A stretch of DNA of 64,000 nucleotides, taken from Cellulomonas endophytica (GTDB lineage: Bacteria; Actinomycetota; Actinomycetes; Actinomycetales; Cellulomonadaceae). The notes under the pieces are model-generated. The model saw only the letters and a program-made list of their open reading frames with translations, was not told where the DNA came from and made no database searches. Shown piece by piece: positions 7,960-16,275 of this stretch. The translations under genes were made by a program, and so were the position numbers. The stretch is taken from the NCBI RefSeq assembly GCF_004123805.1, contig NZ_RWJX01000002.1:1-64000 (forward strand). Reading direction: 5' to 3'. Numbering within the stretch: the stretch's first letter is position 1; each line of letters opens with the position of its first letter.

Positions 7960-8421
7960 ATGACCACCACGCAGGACGAGCGCGGCACGGAGGGGGCGGG
8001 CTTCACCGCCGAGGAGCGCGCCGCGATGAAGGAGCGTGCCCAGGAGGCCAAGGCGGCCCGGCGCGGCGGCTCGAAGGCCGCGAAGGCCGCGGAGGACGCC
8101 GCGGCGGTGCTCGCCGCGATCGCCGCGATGCCGGAGGAGGACCGCGTCCTGGCCGAGCGCGTCCACGCGATCGTCACCACGACGGCGCCGCAGCTGGCGC
8201 CGAAGACCTGGTACGGGATGCCCGCCTACGCCCTCGACGGCACGGTGCTGTGCTTCTTCCAGGCGGCCGCGAAGTTCAAGGCGCGCTACGCCACGCTCGG
8301 GTTCCAGGACGTGGCCCGGCTCGACGAGGGGACGCTCTGGCCGACGTCCTTCGCCCTCACCGGCCTCACGGACGCCGACGAGGAGCGGGTCGCCGCGCTC
8401 GTCCGGCGCGCGGTGGGCTGA
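7960..8421 (+). CDS. DUF1801 / iron chaperone-like protein
   Basis: A 153-residue protein. The N-terminal third is a charged Lys/Ala/Arg helix (EERAAMKERAQEAK). The C-terminal two thirds match the YdhG/DUF1801 fold, with KTWYGMPAY followed by GTVLCFFQAAAKFKARYATLGF. Family members have been proposed as frataxin-like iron chaperones or nucleotide-binding proteins; the role is unsettled. The ATG at 7960 has a perfect AGGAGG six bases upstream. It lies 48 bases after the hydrolase and 10 bases before the next hydrolase, so it is probably in the same transcript. Confidence 0.82.
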   Translation: MTTTQDERGTEGAGFTAEERAAMKERAQEAKAARRGGSKAAKAAEDAAAVLAAIAAMPEEDRVLAERVHAIVTTTAPQLAPKTWYGMPAYALDGTVLCFFQAAAKFKARYATLGFQDVARLDEGTLWPTSFALTGLTDADEERVAALVRRAVG

Positions 8422-8431
8422 CACCGGCGGC

Positions 8432-9361
8432 ATGGACGCCCTCGAGCACGACGGCCTGCGGTTCGACGTCCGCGACCACGCCCCGGCGGGCAGCGCGCCC
8501 GACAGCACGCCCGGCAGCACGCCCGGCAGCACGCCCGGCAGCACGCCCGGCACCGCGCCCGGCACCGCGCCCGTCGCCGTCCTCCTGCACGGCTTCCCGC
8601 AGGACGGGTCGGCGTACGACGCCGTGGTGCCGCCCCTCGTCGCGGCGGGCGTGCGCGTGCTCGTGCCGGACCAGCGCGGGTACTCGCCCGGCGCCCGCCC
8701 GCCCGGGCGCGCCGCGTACGCGCTGCCCCGGCTCGTCGAGGACGTGCGCGCGCTGCTCGACGCGGCCGGCGTCGGCGCGGCGCACGTCGTCGGGCACGAC
8801 TGGGGCGGTTCCGTCGCCTGGGCCTTCGCCGGGCGCCACCCGGGCCGGACGGCCTCGCTGACCGCGCTCGCGACCCCGCACCCCGCGGCGCTGCGCCTCG
8901 GCCTGCGGCACGGCGACCAGGCACGGCGGTCCCTGTACGTCGCCGCGTTCCAGGTGCCGGGACTCCCCGAGCGGGCGCTCCTGGCCGGCGGCGCGGCGCG
9001 GCTGCGGGAGGCGCTCGTCGGCTCCGGCCTCGAGGCGGACCTCGCGGAGCCGTACGTCCGGCGGATGCAGGAGCCGGGCGCCCTCACCGCCGCCCTCGGC
9101 TGGTACCGCGCGCTGCCGCTGGCGCGGATGCGGACGGGCCCGACCCGCGTGCCGACGACCTACCTCAGCGCCCGGCAGGACCCGTTCTTCGCGCGGGCGT
9201 CGGTGGACGCGACCGCCGCGTGCGTGGACGCGCCCGTCCGGCACCTCGACCTGGACGCCGACCACTGGCTGCCCGAGCACCGGCCGCTCGACGTGGCCGC
9301 GGCGGTGCTGTCGCACGTCCGCCGCGCGAGCCCGCCGCCTGACGCCGGCACGCTGCCCTAG
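8432..9361 (+). CDS. Alpha/beta hydrolase (epoxide hydrolase-like)
   Basis: A 309-residue hydrolase with the oxyanion motif LLHGFPQ, the nucleophile elbow GHDWGG (Asp nucleophile, as in epoxide hydrolases and haloalkane dehalogenases), and a late DADHWLPEH catalytic His. An Asp at the elbow rather than Ser favours epoxide hydrolase chemistry. Residues about 20-45 are an unusual Ser-Thr-Pro-Gly repeat encoded by a 12-bp tandem repeat, inserted between the first beta hairpin and the oxyanion strand. ATG start 10 bases after the preceding gene. Confidence 0.85.
   Translation: MDALEHDGLRFDVRDHAPAGSAPDSTPGSTPGSTPGSTPGTAPGTAPVAVLLHGFPQDGSAYDAVVPPLVAAGVRVLVPDQRGYSPGARPPGRAAYALPRLVEDVRALLDAAGVGAAHVVGHDWGGSVAWAFAGRHPGRTASLTALATPHPAALRLGLRHGDQARRSLYVAAFQVPGLPERALLAGGAARLREALVGSGLEADLAEPYVRRMQEPGALTAALGWYRALPLARMRTGPTRVPTTYLSARQDPFFARASVDATAACVDAPVRHLDLDADHWLPEHRPLDVAAAVLSHVRRASPPPDAGTLP
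8502..8568 (+). repeat. 12-bp minisatellite inside the hydrolase gene
   Basis: About five to six units of CCCGGCAGCACG, the last two changed to CCCGGCACCGCG. They encode STPG repeats and then TAPG repeats in an exposed loop. The unit is a multiple of three, so copy-number change would keep the frame. Confidence 0.85.
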
Positions 9362-9389
9362 GTTGTGGCCACGCGACTGAGGGGGACGC

Positions 9390-10406
9390 ATGGCCGCGCC
9401 GGAGGAGTTCGCGATCACCACCCGCGGGCTGCGCAAGACGTACCGCACGCGCCGGGGCCGGCACGTGGCCGTCGACGACCTCAGCCTCCGGGTGCCCGTC
9501 GGCGGCGTCCACGGGTTCCTCGGGCCGAACGGGTCGGGCAAGACGACGACGATCCGGATGCTGCTCGGGCTCGTGCGCGCCGACTCCGGGCACATGCGGC
9601 TCTTCGGCCGGACGGTCCCCGACGCGCTGCCGGAGGTCATCGGCCGCGTCGGGGCCATCGTCGAGTCGCCGACCTTCTTCCCGGCGTTCTCCGGCCGCCT
9701 CAACCTCGAGCTCCTCGCGGGCGCGATCGGGGCACCCCGGACGCGGGTCGACGAGGTGCTGGAGGAGGTGGGCCTCCGCGAGCGCGGCGGCGACCGCTAC
9801 AGCGGCTACTCCCTCGGCATGAAGCAGCGCCTGGCGATCGCGGCCACGCTGCTCAAGCAGCCCGACCTGCTCATCTTCGACGAGCCGACGAACGGGCTGG
9901 ACCCCGCCGGGATCCACGAGATCCGCGGCACCATGCGCGCCCTGGCCGACGGCGGCCGCACGGTGCTGGTGAGCTCCCACATCCTCGGCGAGGTGGAGCA
10001 GGTCGCCGACACGGTCTCCATCGTCGCCCACGGCCGCCTGCTGGCCACGGGGACGCTCGCGGACGTCGTCGGGAAGCGCACGGCCGCGGCACGGGTCGTC
10101 GTGCCCGACACGGCGGCCGCGCGGGCCGTGCTCGTCGCCGCGGGCATGACCGTGGAGGACGACGGTGACGCGCTGCGCGTGCTCGGCGAGGCGGACCCCG
10201 GGCGGATCACCTGGGCGCTGGCGCAGGGCGGGATCTTCCTGCGCGAGCTCGTGCCGCTGCGGGCGGGGCTGGAGGCGGCCTTCCTCGAGCTCACCGGGGA
10301 GGCGCCGGCGCCCGACGGCGGCGGTCCTCCGGCCGCGTCCGCCGCCACCGGCACCGCCACCGCCACCGGCACCACCGGTACCGGCACGCCGGGGGTGACC
10401 GTGTGA
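9390..10406 (+). CDS. ABC transporter ATP-binding protein (DrrA/CcmA-like)
   Basis: A 338-residue ABC ATPase: Walker A GPNGSGKTT (about 45-53), signature YSLGMKQRLAIA (about 135), Walker B LLIFDEPTNGLDP (about 160), then a C-terminal DUF4162-like extension typical of drug or antibiotic exporters. The last 25 residues are a Thr/Gly/Ala low-complexity tail. The stop overlaps the GTG start of the permease gene (GTGTGA), so the two are translationally coupled and form one exporter. Confidence 0.92.
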   Translation: MAAPEEFAITTRGLRKTYRTRRGRHVAVDDLSLRVPVGGVHGFLGPNGSGKTTTIRMLLGLVRADSGHMRLFGRTVPDALPEVIGRVGAIVESPTFFPAFSGRLNLELLAGAIGAPRTRVDEVLEEVGLRERGGDRYSGYSLGMKQRLAIAATLLKQPDLLIFDEPTNGLDPAGIHEIRGTMRALADGGRTVLVSSHILGEVEQVADTVSIVAHGRLLATGTLADVVGKRTAAARVVVPDTAAARAVLVAAGMTVEDDGDALRVLGEADPGRITWALAQGGIFLRELVPLRAGLEAAFLELTGEAPAPDGGGPPAASAATGTATATGTTGTGTPGVTV

Positions 10407-11395
10407 GCCGGCTCCTGCGGGTCGAGCTGCGCCGCCTGCGCCACCGGCGGCTCGTGCTCGTCGCCCACCTGGCGGTGCTCGTCGTCGCCGGGCTCGCCCT
10501 GTTCGCCGCCTGGGACGGGCTCCAGCCGCTGTCCCCCGCCGAGAGCGCGGACGCCGAGCGGTTCTACGCCGAGGCGGTGCAGGAGTGGGAGGAGAACGGC
10601 GCGGAGCAGGTCGCCGAGTGCGAGGAGCAGGAGGCCGAGGAGCGCGAGCGCACCGGGGACGACACGCTCGACTTCGCCTGCGAGGCCCAGGAGCCGCAGC
10701 GGGAGTGGTTCTTCCCGGTGGTGCCGCCGCTGGGCCAGCTGCTGCCCGAGCTGCTCGGCGCGGCCGCGCTCGTGCTCACCCTCGCCGGCCTCGGCATCGG
10801 CGGCACCTCCACCGCCGCCGAGCTCAGCACCCGGTCCATGAGCACGTGGCTGACGTTCGAGCCGCGCCGGCTGCGGGTCTACGCCAGCAAGGTCGGCGCG
10901 GCGGCGCTCGGCGTGGTGCCGATGGCGGTCGTCACCCTCGCGCTGCTGGCCGGCGGGACCGCGGCGCTGTACGCGGTGGAGGGCGCCTCGACGGCCCTGA
11001 CGGGACCGGGGTCGGGCGGCCTGGTGCTGCGGGCGCTGCGGGTCGTGGTGCTGACCGTCGCCGCGGCCACCGCCGGCGCGGCCCTGGGCATCCTCCTGCG
11101 GCACACCGCGGCGGTGCTCGGCGCGGTGCTCGGCTGGCTCGTCGTCGTCGAGGCGATCCTCGTGACGCAGGTGCCGGTGCTGTCGCTGGTGTCGGTCCGC
11201 GTCAACGCGCTGGGGTGGGTCGAGGGCGGGACGAGCTACTACACCCAGACCTGCTCGCCGGGGCCGCAGGGCACCGTCTGCGACGGGGTCGAGCACGTCA
11301 TCGAGATCGGCCACAGCGCGGCGGTGCTCGGGGTCGGCCTCGTCGTGCTCGTCGCGCTGGCGGCCGCGGTGTTCCGCCGACGCGACGAGGGCTGA
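10403..11395 (+). CDS. ABC-2 type transporter permease
   Basis: A 330-residue membrane protein with about six hydrophobic segments: one near residues 15-35, then several between about 115 and 320. A large extracytoplasmic acidic loop (about 45-100, rich in Glu with Cys-Glu pairs) separates the first and second segments. The pattern fits ABC-2 permeases. It partners the overlapping upstream ATPase. Its stop abuts the convergent marR gene with no intergenic bases. Confidence 0.85.
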   Translation: MSRLLRVELRRLRHRRLVLVAHLAVLVVAGLALFAAWDGLQPLSPAESADAERFYAEAVQEWEENGAEQVAECEEQEAEERERTGDDTLDFACEAQEPQREWFFPVVPPLGQLLPELLGAAALVLTLAGLGIGGTSTAAELSTRSMSTWLTFEPRRLRVYASKVGAAALGVVPMAVVTLALLAGGTAALYAVEGASTALTGPGSGGLVLRALRVVVLTVAAATAGAALGILLRHTAAVLGAVLGWLVVVEAILVTQVPVLSLVSVRVNALGWVEGGTSYYTQTCSPGPQGTVCDGVEHVIEIGHSAAVLGVGLVVLVALAAAVFRRRDEG

Positions 11396-11908
11396 TCAGG
11401 CCGCCGGCCCCGGTCCGGCTGCGGTGGGCGGCTGCCACCCCTCCTCGTCGCGGACGGCCCGCAGGATCCGGCGGCTGATCTCCTGCAGCTGCCGCCGCTG
11501 CGGCCCGGTCAGCGCGTCGAGGACGAGCCGGCGCACCGTGCGGACGTGCCCGGGTGTGGCCCGGTCGACCGCGCCGACGCCGAGGTCGGTGAGGACGGCG
11601 AGGGTGTAGCGCCCGTCCGTGGGGTCCGGGGTGCGCCGCAGCCACCCCTTCTGCTCCAGCCGCGTCGCCGCGCGGGACAGCCGGGACAGCGAGCTGTTCG
11701 CGTAGCCGGCCAGGACGCTCATCCGCAGCGTCCGGTCGGGCGCCGCCGCGAGCGCGTAGAGGACGCCGTACTCGAAGTGCGTGAGCCCCGCGTCCTGCTG
11801 CAGCTGGGCGTCGAGCGCCGGGGGCAGCCACTCGAGGACGGTGGCGAGGGCGGACCAGGTCGTGAGGTCCTCGTCGGCCAGCCGTGCGGAGGGGCGGAGG
11901 TCCGGCAT
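11396..11908 (-). CDS. MarR-family transcriptional regulator
   Basis: A 170-residue MarR regulator: dimerisation helix at the N-terminus, then a winged helix (MSVLAGYANSSLSRLSRAATRLEQKGW) with the wing RTPDPTDGRYTLAVLTD. ATG start at 11908; an upstream in-frame ATG at 11998 would place the coding start inside the operator region and is rejected. It is divergent from the short-chain dehydrogenase, and two matching palindromes lie between them, so autoregulation plus control of that gene is likely. Confidence 0.9.
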   Translation of the reverse strand: MPDLRPSARLADEDLTTWSALATVLEWLPPALDAQLQQDAGLTHFEYGVLYALAAAPDRTLRMSVLAGYANSSLSRLSRAATRLEQKGWLRRTPDPTDGRYTLAVLTDLGVGAVDRATPGHVRTVRRLVLDALTGPQRRQLQEISRRILRAVRDEEGWQPPTAAGPGPAA

Positions 11909-11952
11909 GGCGTCAGCGTAGAGGCGCCGGGACGTCACGCGAGCCCGCTTCG

Positions 11953-11999
11953 CTTGACTGGACAAGTCATACCGACCTACGTTGGCTTGCCCAGGCAAG
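11953..11999. promoter_or_regulatory. Promoter of the SDR gene with two MarR-type operators
   Basis: A plus-strand promoter with -35 TTGACT (11954-11959), an 18-bp spacer and -10 TACGTT (11978-11983). Site one, CTTGACTGGACAAG (11953-11966), covers the -35. Site two, the near-perfect palindrome CTTGCCCAGGCAAG (11986-11999), sits just after the -10. Their centres are 33 bp apart, about three helical turns, so two dimers would bind the same face and block transcription. Confidence 0.7.
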
Positions 12000-12036
12000 T
12001 GATCTGGCGTGCGCGCCGACGAGGACGAGGAGAGGC

Positions 12037-12828
12037 ATGGACCTGGGGCTGGCCGGGAAGAGGGCGTTCGTGAGCGGCTCGACGCAGGGCATCGGGTACG
12101 CCGTCGCCGAGGCGCTCCTGCGCGAGGGCGCCGCCGTGGTCGTCAACGGGCGCGACGAGGAGCGGGTCGCGGCCGCCGCGGAGCGGCTGCGGGCGGTCGT
12201 CCCCGGGGCGGAGGTGACCGGCCTCGCCGCCGACCTGGCGGACGCCGGGCAGACGCAGCGCCTCCTCGAGCGGCTGGGCGACGTCGACGTCCTCGTGAAC
12301 AACGTCGGCACCTTCGAGGTCAAGGAGCTCGCCGACCTCACCGACGAGGACTGGCAGCGCCACGTCGACCTCAACCTCATGAGCGGGGTCCGGCTCTCCC
12401 GGCACCTGCTCCCCCGGATGCTGGCGGCGGGCTGGGGGCGGGTCCTCTTCGTCGGGACGGAGTCGGCCGTGGACGTCCCCGCCGGGATGCTGCACTACGG
12501 CGCGACGAAGGCGGCGGCCCTGGCGCTGGCGAACGGCCTCGCCAAGCTCACGCGCGGCACCGGGGTCACCGTGAACACCGTCCTCGGCGGGCCCACCTAC
12601 TCCGACGGCGTGGCGGGCACGGTCCGGCACCTCGCGGAGCAGCAGGGGGTCCCCGAGGAGGCGCTGAAGGCCGCGATCATCGGCGCGAACCGGACAACCC
12701 TCCTCGAGCGGTTCCTCGAGCCGGCGGAGGTCGCGCACCTGGTGGTGTACCTGGCGAGCCCGCTCGCGTCGGCGACGAACGGCACGGCGCTCCGGGCCGA
12801 CGGCGGCGTGCTGACGACGACCGTGTGA
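12037..12828 (+). CDS. Short-chain dehydrogenase/reductase
   Basis: A 263-residue classical SDR: cofactor motif SGSTQGIG at residues about 14-21, NNVG in the middle, catalytic YGATK with Ser upstream in VGTESAVD, and a C-terminal TALRADGG. Arg after the second beta strand (NGRDEER) suggests NADP(H). The ATG at 12037 has GAGGAGAGG just upstream. It is likely repressed by the divergent MarR protein and derepressed by a small hydrophobic or phenolic ligand (inference). Confidence 0.88.
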   Translation: MDLGLAGKRAFVSGSTQGIGYAVAEALLREGAAVVVNGRDEERVAAAAERLRAVVPGAEVTGLAADLADAGQTQRLLERLGDVDVLVNNVGTFEVKELADLTDEDWQRHVDLNLMSGVRLSRHLLPRMLAAGWGRVLFVGTESAVDVPAGMLHYGATKAAALALANGLAKLTRGTGVTVNTVLGGPTYSDGVAGTVRHLAEQQGVPEEALKAAIIGANRTTLLERFLEPAEVAHLVVYLASPLASATNGTALRADGGVLTTTV

Positions 12829-12935
12829 GCCCTCCGGCCCTTCGGGCAGAGGGGCGCCGCACGCGCCAGGGGCGGGGCGCGCTCCGGCCAGGACCTAGGG
12901 CCTGCGCGACCCTCGTCGCCCCGCGGTTCGATGGG

Positions 12936-12947
12936 TGAAACGGTTCA
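12936..12947. promoter_or_regulatory. LacI-family operator-like palindrome
   Basis: TGAAACGGTTCA is one change from the perfect palindrome TGAAACGTTTCA recognised by many actinobacterial LacI-family sugar regulators. It lies 32 bases before the start of the aldolase gene, a position suited to repression. Confidence 0.55.
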
Positions 12948-12978
12948 GACCGTCTCCCCACGACCCGAGGACCTCGCC

Positions 12979-13815
12979 ATGACCGACGCCAGCACCACAC
13001 CGCCCCGACCCGAGCTCGACGAGCTGCTGCGCTCCATGGGGGTCGCCGGCGCCCGCATCAGCGAGATCGACGCCTCCGAGGCCGGCGCGGGCAACATCTC
13101 CGTGCTCGTCGGCTGGGAGATGGAGGTGCGGCGCCGGTTCCCCCTCGCGGAGCCGATCGCCCTCCCCGTCCCGGCGCCCGCCCTCGCCGGCCGGACCGTG
13201 CTCGTCACCGGCTCCGGCCGTCGGCTGCGTCAGATCCACGAGGACCCCGAGGCCAACGTCGGCGCCGTCCGCGTCCACGAGGACGGGGTGACGGGCACCC
13301 TCTTCACCTCGCCACGCCGCCTCTTCGAGCGCCTGACCAGCGAGTTCAACTCCCACCTGGCGGTGCACCAGGACCAGGTCGCCCGCCGCGGCGTCTCGTT
13401 CCAGGCCGTCGTCCACGCCCAGCCCGTGCACCTGACGTACCTGTCGCACGTGCCCGCCTACCGCGGCACGAAGGCGATGAACGCGCGCATCCTGCGGTGG
13501 GAGCCCGAGTCCATCGTGTCGCTCTCGGCCGGGATCGGGGTGCTCGACTTCATGATCCCCGGGTCGTCCGAGCTCATGTCGGCGAACGTCGAGGGGCTGC
13601 GCGAGTTCGAGATCGTCCTGTGGTCCAAGCACGGCGTCATGGCGCGCTCCGACGTGTCCGTGACGCGGGCGGTCGACCGCATCGAGTACGCCGAGACGGG
13701 GGCGAGGTACGAGTACATGGACCTCGTCGCCGGCGGCCGGGCCGAGGGCCTGACGGACCAGGAGATCAGCGCCGTCGCGCACGAGTTCGGCGTCGACTCC
13801 CCCTGGGTGCACTGA
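12979..13815 (+). CDS. Class II aldolase, rhamnulose-1-phosphate aldolase-like (RhaD)
   Basis: A 278-residue protein resembling RhaD, the zinc aldolase that splits L-rhamnulose-1-phosphate to dihydroxyacetone phosphate and lactaldehyde. It shows EAGAGNIS near the N-terminus, the zinc and base region VVHAQPVHLTYLSH, and LWSKHGVMARSDV carrying a further zinc His. Length matches E. coli RhaD. The ATG at 12979 has GAGG upstream; the ATG at 12931 lies before the operator and is rejected. No rhamnose isomerase or kinase gene is adjacent, so it may serve another 1-phospho-ketose. Confidence 0.78.
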   Translation: MTDASTTPPRPELDELLRSMGVAGARISEIDASEAGAGNISVLVGWEMEVRRRFPLAEPIALPVPAPALAGRTVLVTGSGRRLRQIHEDPEANVGAVRVHEDGVTGTLFTSPRRLFERLTSEFNSHLAVHQDQVARRGVSFQAVVHAQPVHLTYLSHVPAYRGTKAMNARILRWEPESIVSLSAGIGVLDFMIPGSSELMSANVEGLREFEIVLWSKHGVMARSDVSVTRAVDRIEYAETGARYEYMDLVAGGRAEGLTDQEISAVAHEFGVDSPWVH

Positions 13816-14002
13816 GCCCGGGCCGGGTCGGCGCGCCGGCGACGCCCTCGGCGCGTCGAGCAGGCCGGCCGCGCCCCGGCGGCGGCCCTCCGCGTCGCCG
13901 GGCTCACCGAGGCGCACGCCGTGCCCCGTGCGGGTCGGGCGGGTCCCGCCACGAAGGGGCGCCCGGCGTGGACGAGGGCGCGGGGGCGGCCGGTGCCGCC
14001 CG

Positions 14003-14662
14003 TCACCGCGCACCGTAGCGGCGGCGGAAGGAGACGTGCACCGTGCCGCTCTCCGCGACGACCGACTCGACGTCGCGCCCGTCCTCGAGCCCGCGCAGCC
14101 CCTCCCAGAAGGGCGTGCCGCTGCCGAGGACGATCGGCGCGATCGCGACGTGCACGTCGTCGACGAGCCCCGCCGCCAGGAACGGGCGGACGGTCGTCGG
14201 GCCGCCGCCGACGCGGACGTCGGCTCCCCCGGCCGCCGCCGTCGCGCGCTCGAGCGCCTCCTGCGGCGAGGCGCTGAGGAAGTGGAACGTGGTGCCGCCG
14301 TCCATCTCCAGCGTCGGGCGCGGCGACGAGGTCAGCACGAACACCGGGCAGCCGAACGGCGGGGTCTCGCCCCACCACCCCCGCCAGTCCGGGTCGTCGG
14401 GGTGGGCGTGCAGGCCGAACATGCCCGCGCCCATGATCTCGGCGCCGATCCCCTCGAAGTAGCGGGTGGCGAACGCGTCGTCGACGCCCGTCGTCCCGGC
14501 GCCGGAGGTGTCGCCCAGGACGCGGGCGCGGAACGTGCGGGTGGCGGCGTAGGCGGCCGTGAGCCGCTGCCAGTCCTGGCCGAAGGGGTCCTCCGGCGTC
14601 TGGTCGGTCGTCGTCGCACGGCCGTCGAGGGAGATGTTGAGGTCGACGCGGACTCGGGTCAT
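14003..14662 (-). CDS. Dihydrofolate reductase-like (RibD C-domain) protein
   Basis: A 219-residue protein of the RibD C-terminal / YyaP-like reductase group: N-terminal RVDLNISLDGRATT, a mid-protein GAGMFGLH, and the C-terminal DVRVGGGPTTVRPFL nucleotide-binding motif followed by DDVHVAIAPIVLGSG. Such proteins bind NADPH; the substrate is generally unknown. ATG start at 14662 with a GAGAG-type ribosome site. It is convergent with the aldolase gene across a 187-base gap in which I see nothing. Confidence 0.85.
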   Translation of the reverse strand: MTRVRVDLNISLDGRATTTDQTPEDPFGQDWQRLTAAYAATRTFRARVLGDTSGAGTTGVDDAFATRYFEGIGAEIMGAGMFGLHAHPDDPDWRGWWGETPPFGCPVFVLTSSPRPTLEMDGGTTFHFLSASPQEALERATAAAGGADVRVGGGPTTVRPFLAAGLVDDVHVAIAPIVLGSGTPFWEGLRGLEDGRDVESVVAESGTVHVSFRRRYGAR

Positions 14663-14923
14663 GACGGGCCTCTCCGGGGTGCTGCTGGGGCTGCTGCCTG
14701 GGGGTCCTGCTGCGGGCTGAGGTGGGCGCCGAGCTCCTCGCCCCGGTACGGCACGCGCCTCACGGTCGAGGTCGCGCCGGCCGCCGTCAAGGCCGTCCCG
14801 GCACCCGCCCGCTCCCCGTGAGCGGGCGACTCCCAGGCAGTCCCCAGGCGGACGGGGGACGTCTCCCAGGCGTTCGTCCGACGATGGACCGGCAACGATG
14901 CCGACACGCGAGGAGCGCCGACG

Positions 14924-15040
14924 ATGACCCTGACCGCGACCCGACCGCGGCCGCCGCGCCTGAGCCAGACCCCGATCTACGCGGCGCTCGTCGCCGAGCG
15001 CGGCACGCCCTCCACCGCAGGGCGGACCCTGCAGCGCTGA
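14924..15040 (+). CDS. Small conserved actinobacterial peptide (38 aa)
   Basis: An ATG with AGGAG eight bases upstream opens a 38-codon frame ending at TGA 15038. The peptide contains RLSQTPIYAALVAERG, a pattern seen at the start of short actinobacterial proteins of unknown function (compare TP-x-Y-x-x-L-x-x-E). Short, but the ribosome site and third-position GC bias favour a real gene. The preceding 260 bases (14663-14923) hold no other recognisable feature. Confidence 0.5.
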   Translation: MTLTATRPRPPRLSQTPIYAALVAERGTPSTAGRTLQR

Positions 15041-15092
15041 TCTCCGCCGCGGGACGGGTCCGCGGCGGCGGCGGGGACGCCACGATCCTCCC

Positions 15093-16091
15093 GTGCCCGC
15101 CACCGACCCGTCCGCCGCCACCCCTCTCACCGAGCGCGTCCGTACGCTCCTCGGGCCCCGTCCTCGCGTCGTCGCCGTCGCGACCGTGCGCGCGGGGGTG
15201 GTCGACAGCGCGACGCTCGGTGCCGACCCCGGGTCCGACCTGGAGCTCGGCTCGGTCTCCAAGGGCGTGACCGGCCTGCTCTACGTCGACGCCCTCGAGC
15301 GCGGGGAGGTGTCGGCCGCGACGACGCTGGGCGACCTCCTCGACGTCGCCGGGACGCCGGTCGCGGCGGTGCGGCTGGCCGACCTGGCCACGCACCGCTC
15401 GGGTCTGCCCCGCCTGCCGACGTCGACGCCCGTGCTGCGCGCCACCCTCGACCTGTGGCGCCACGGCACCAACCCCTACGGCGAGACGCTGCCCGAGCTG
15501 CTCGAGCAGGCGCGGCGCACGGTCCCCGGGCCGCCGCGGCCGCGCTACTCCAACCTCGGGTTCGAGCTCCTCGGGCACGCGGTCGCCGCCGCGGCCGGGA
15601 CGTCCTACGCCGACCTGCTGCAGAGGCGGGTGGCCGGGCCGCTCGGGCTCGACCCGTTCTACGCGCCGTCCGAGCCGTCGGGGCTGCGGCCGGGCGCGGT
15701 CGTCGGACGCGACCGGCGCGGTCGGGAGCGCGCGCCGTGGACGGGAGAGGCCATGGCACCCGCCGGCGGCATCCGGGCGTCGGCCGAGGCCGCCGGGCTC
15801 CTCGTCGCGGCGCTCCTCGACGGGACCGCGCCCGGCGTGGCGGCGCTGGACCCCGTCGCGCCGCTCGCCCGCGGGCTGCGCGTCGGCGCCGCCTGGATGA
15901 CGCTCGCGGGACGCGGCCGTGGCCTCACCTTCCACAACGGCGGCACCGGCGGCTTCCGCTCCTGGCTGGGGCTCGACCGGGCCGCCGGCACGGGCGCCGT
16001 CGTCGTCTCCGCCACGACCGCGTCCGTGGACCGCGCCGGCTTCGCGCTGCTGAAGGAGCCGGGTCCCGCCGCCGGGCGCCAGGGGCGCTGA
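15093..16091 (+). CDS. Serine hydrolase, class C beta-lactamase / penicillin-binding-like
   Basis: A 332-residue member of the beta-lactamase-related serine hydrolases. The active-site triad motifs are all visible: SVSK (SxxK) near residue 53, YSN (YxN) near 150, and HNGGTGG (HxG) near 275. No signal peptide is seen, so it is probably cytoplasmic, as in esterase EstB-like members. GTG start at 15093. Function could be esterase, D-aminopeptidase or transacylase. Confidence 0.85.
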   Translation: MPATDPSAATPLTERVRTLLGPRPRVVAVATVRAGVVDSATLGADPGSDLELGSVSKGVTGLLYVDALERGEVSAATTLGDLLDVAGTPVAAVRLADLATHRSGLPRLPTSTPVLRATLDLWRHGTNPYGETLPELLEQARRTVPGPPRPRYSNLGFELLGHAVAAAAGTSYADLLQRRVAGPLGLDPFYAPSEPSGLRPGAVVGRDRRGRERAPWTGEAMAPAGGIRASAEAAGLLVAALLDGTAPGVAALDPVAPLARGLRVGAAWMTLAGRGRGLTFHNGGTGGFRSWLGLDRAAGTGAVVVSATTASVDRAGFALLKEPGPAAGRQGR

Positions 16092-16208
16092 GCCCGGGCG
16101 GGTCGGGCCGCCCGACCTGTCAGGCGGGCTCCCGGTGCCGGCCCCCGGGGGCCGACCCGGCGACGGCCGCCGCACGCGCCGCTGCGCCTCCCGACCGCGT
16201 CGCCTACC

Positions 16209-16230
16209 CTTCTGGTAGCGCTACCAGAAG
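16209..16230. promoter_or_regulatory. Perfect 22-bp palindrome, LacI-type operator
   Basis: Eleven bases (CTTCTGGTAGC) are followed immediately by their exact complement, with no spacer and a central CG typical of LacI-family sites. It lies 46 bases before the lacI-type gene, so autoregulation of the regulator and its coupled transporter is likely. Confidence 0.8.
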
Positions 16231-16275
16231 CGGTCCGGACGGGTCTCCGTCCGGTCGACGACGAGAGGGACCTCC

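Noticed and set aside
12830-12875. Terminator hairpin after the SDR gene
   Set aside because: Only a short imperfect stem (CCTCCGGCCC/GGGCAGAGG) without a T-tract; too weak to claim.
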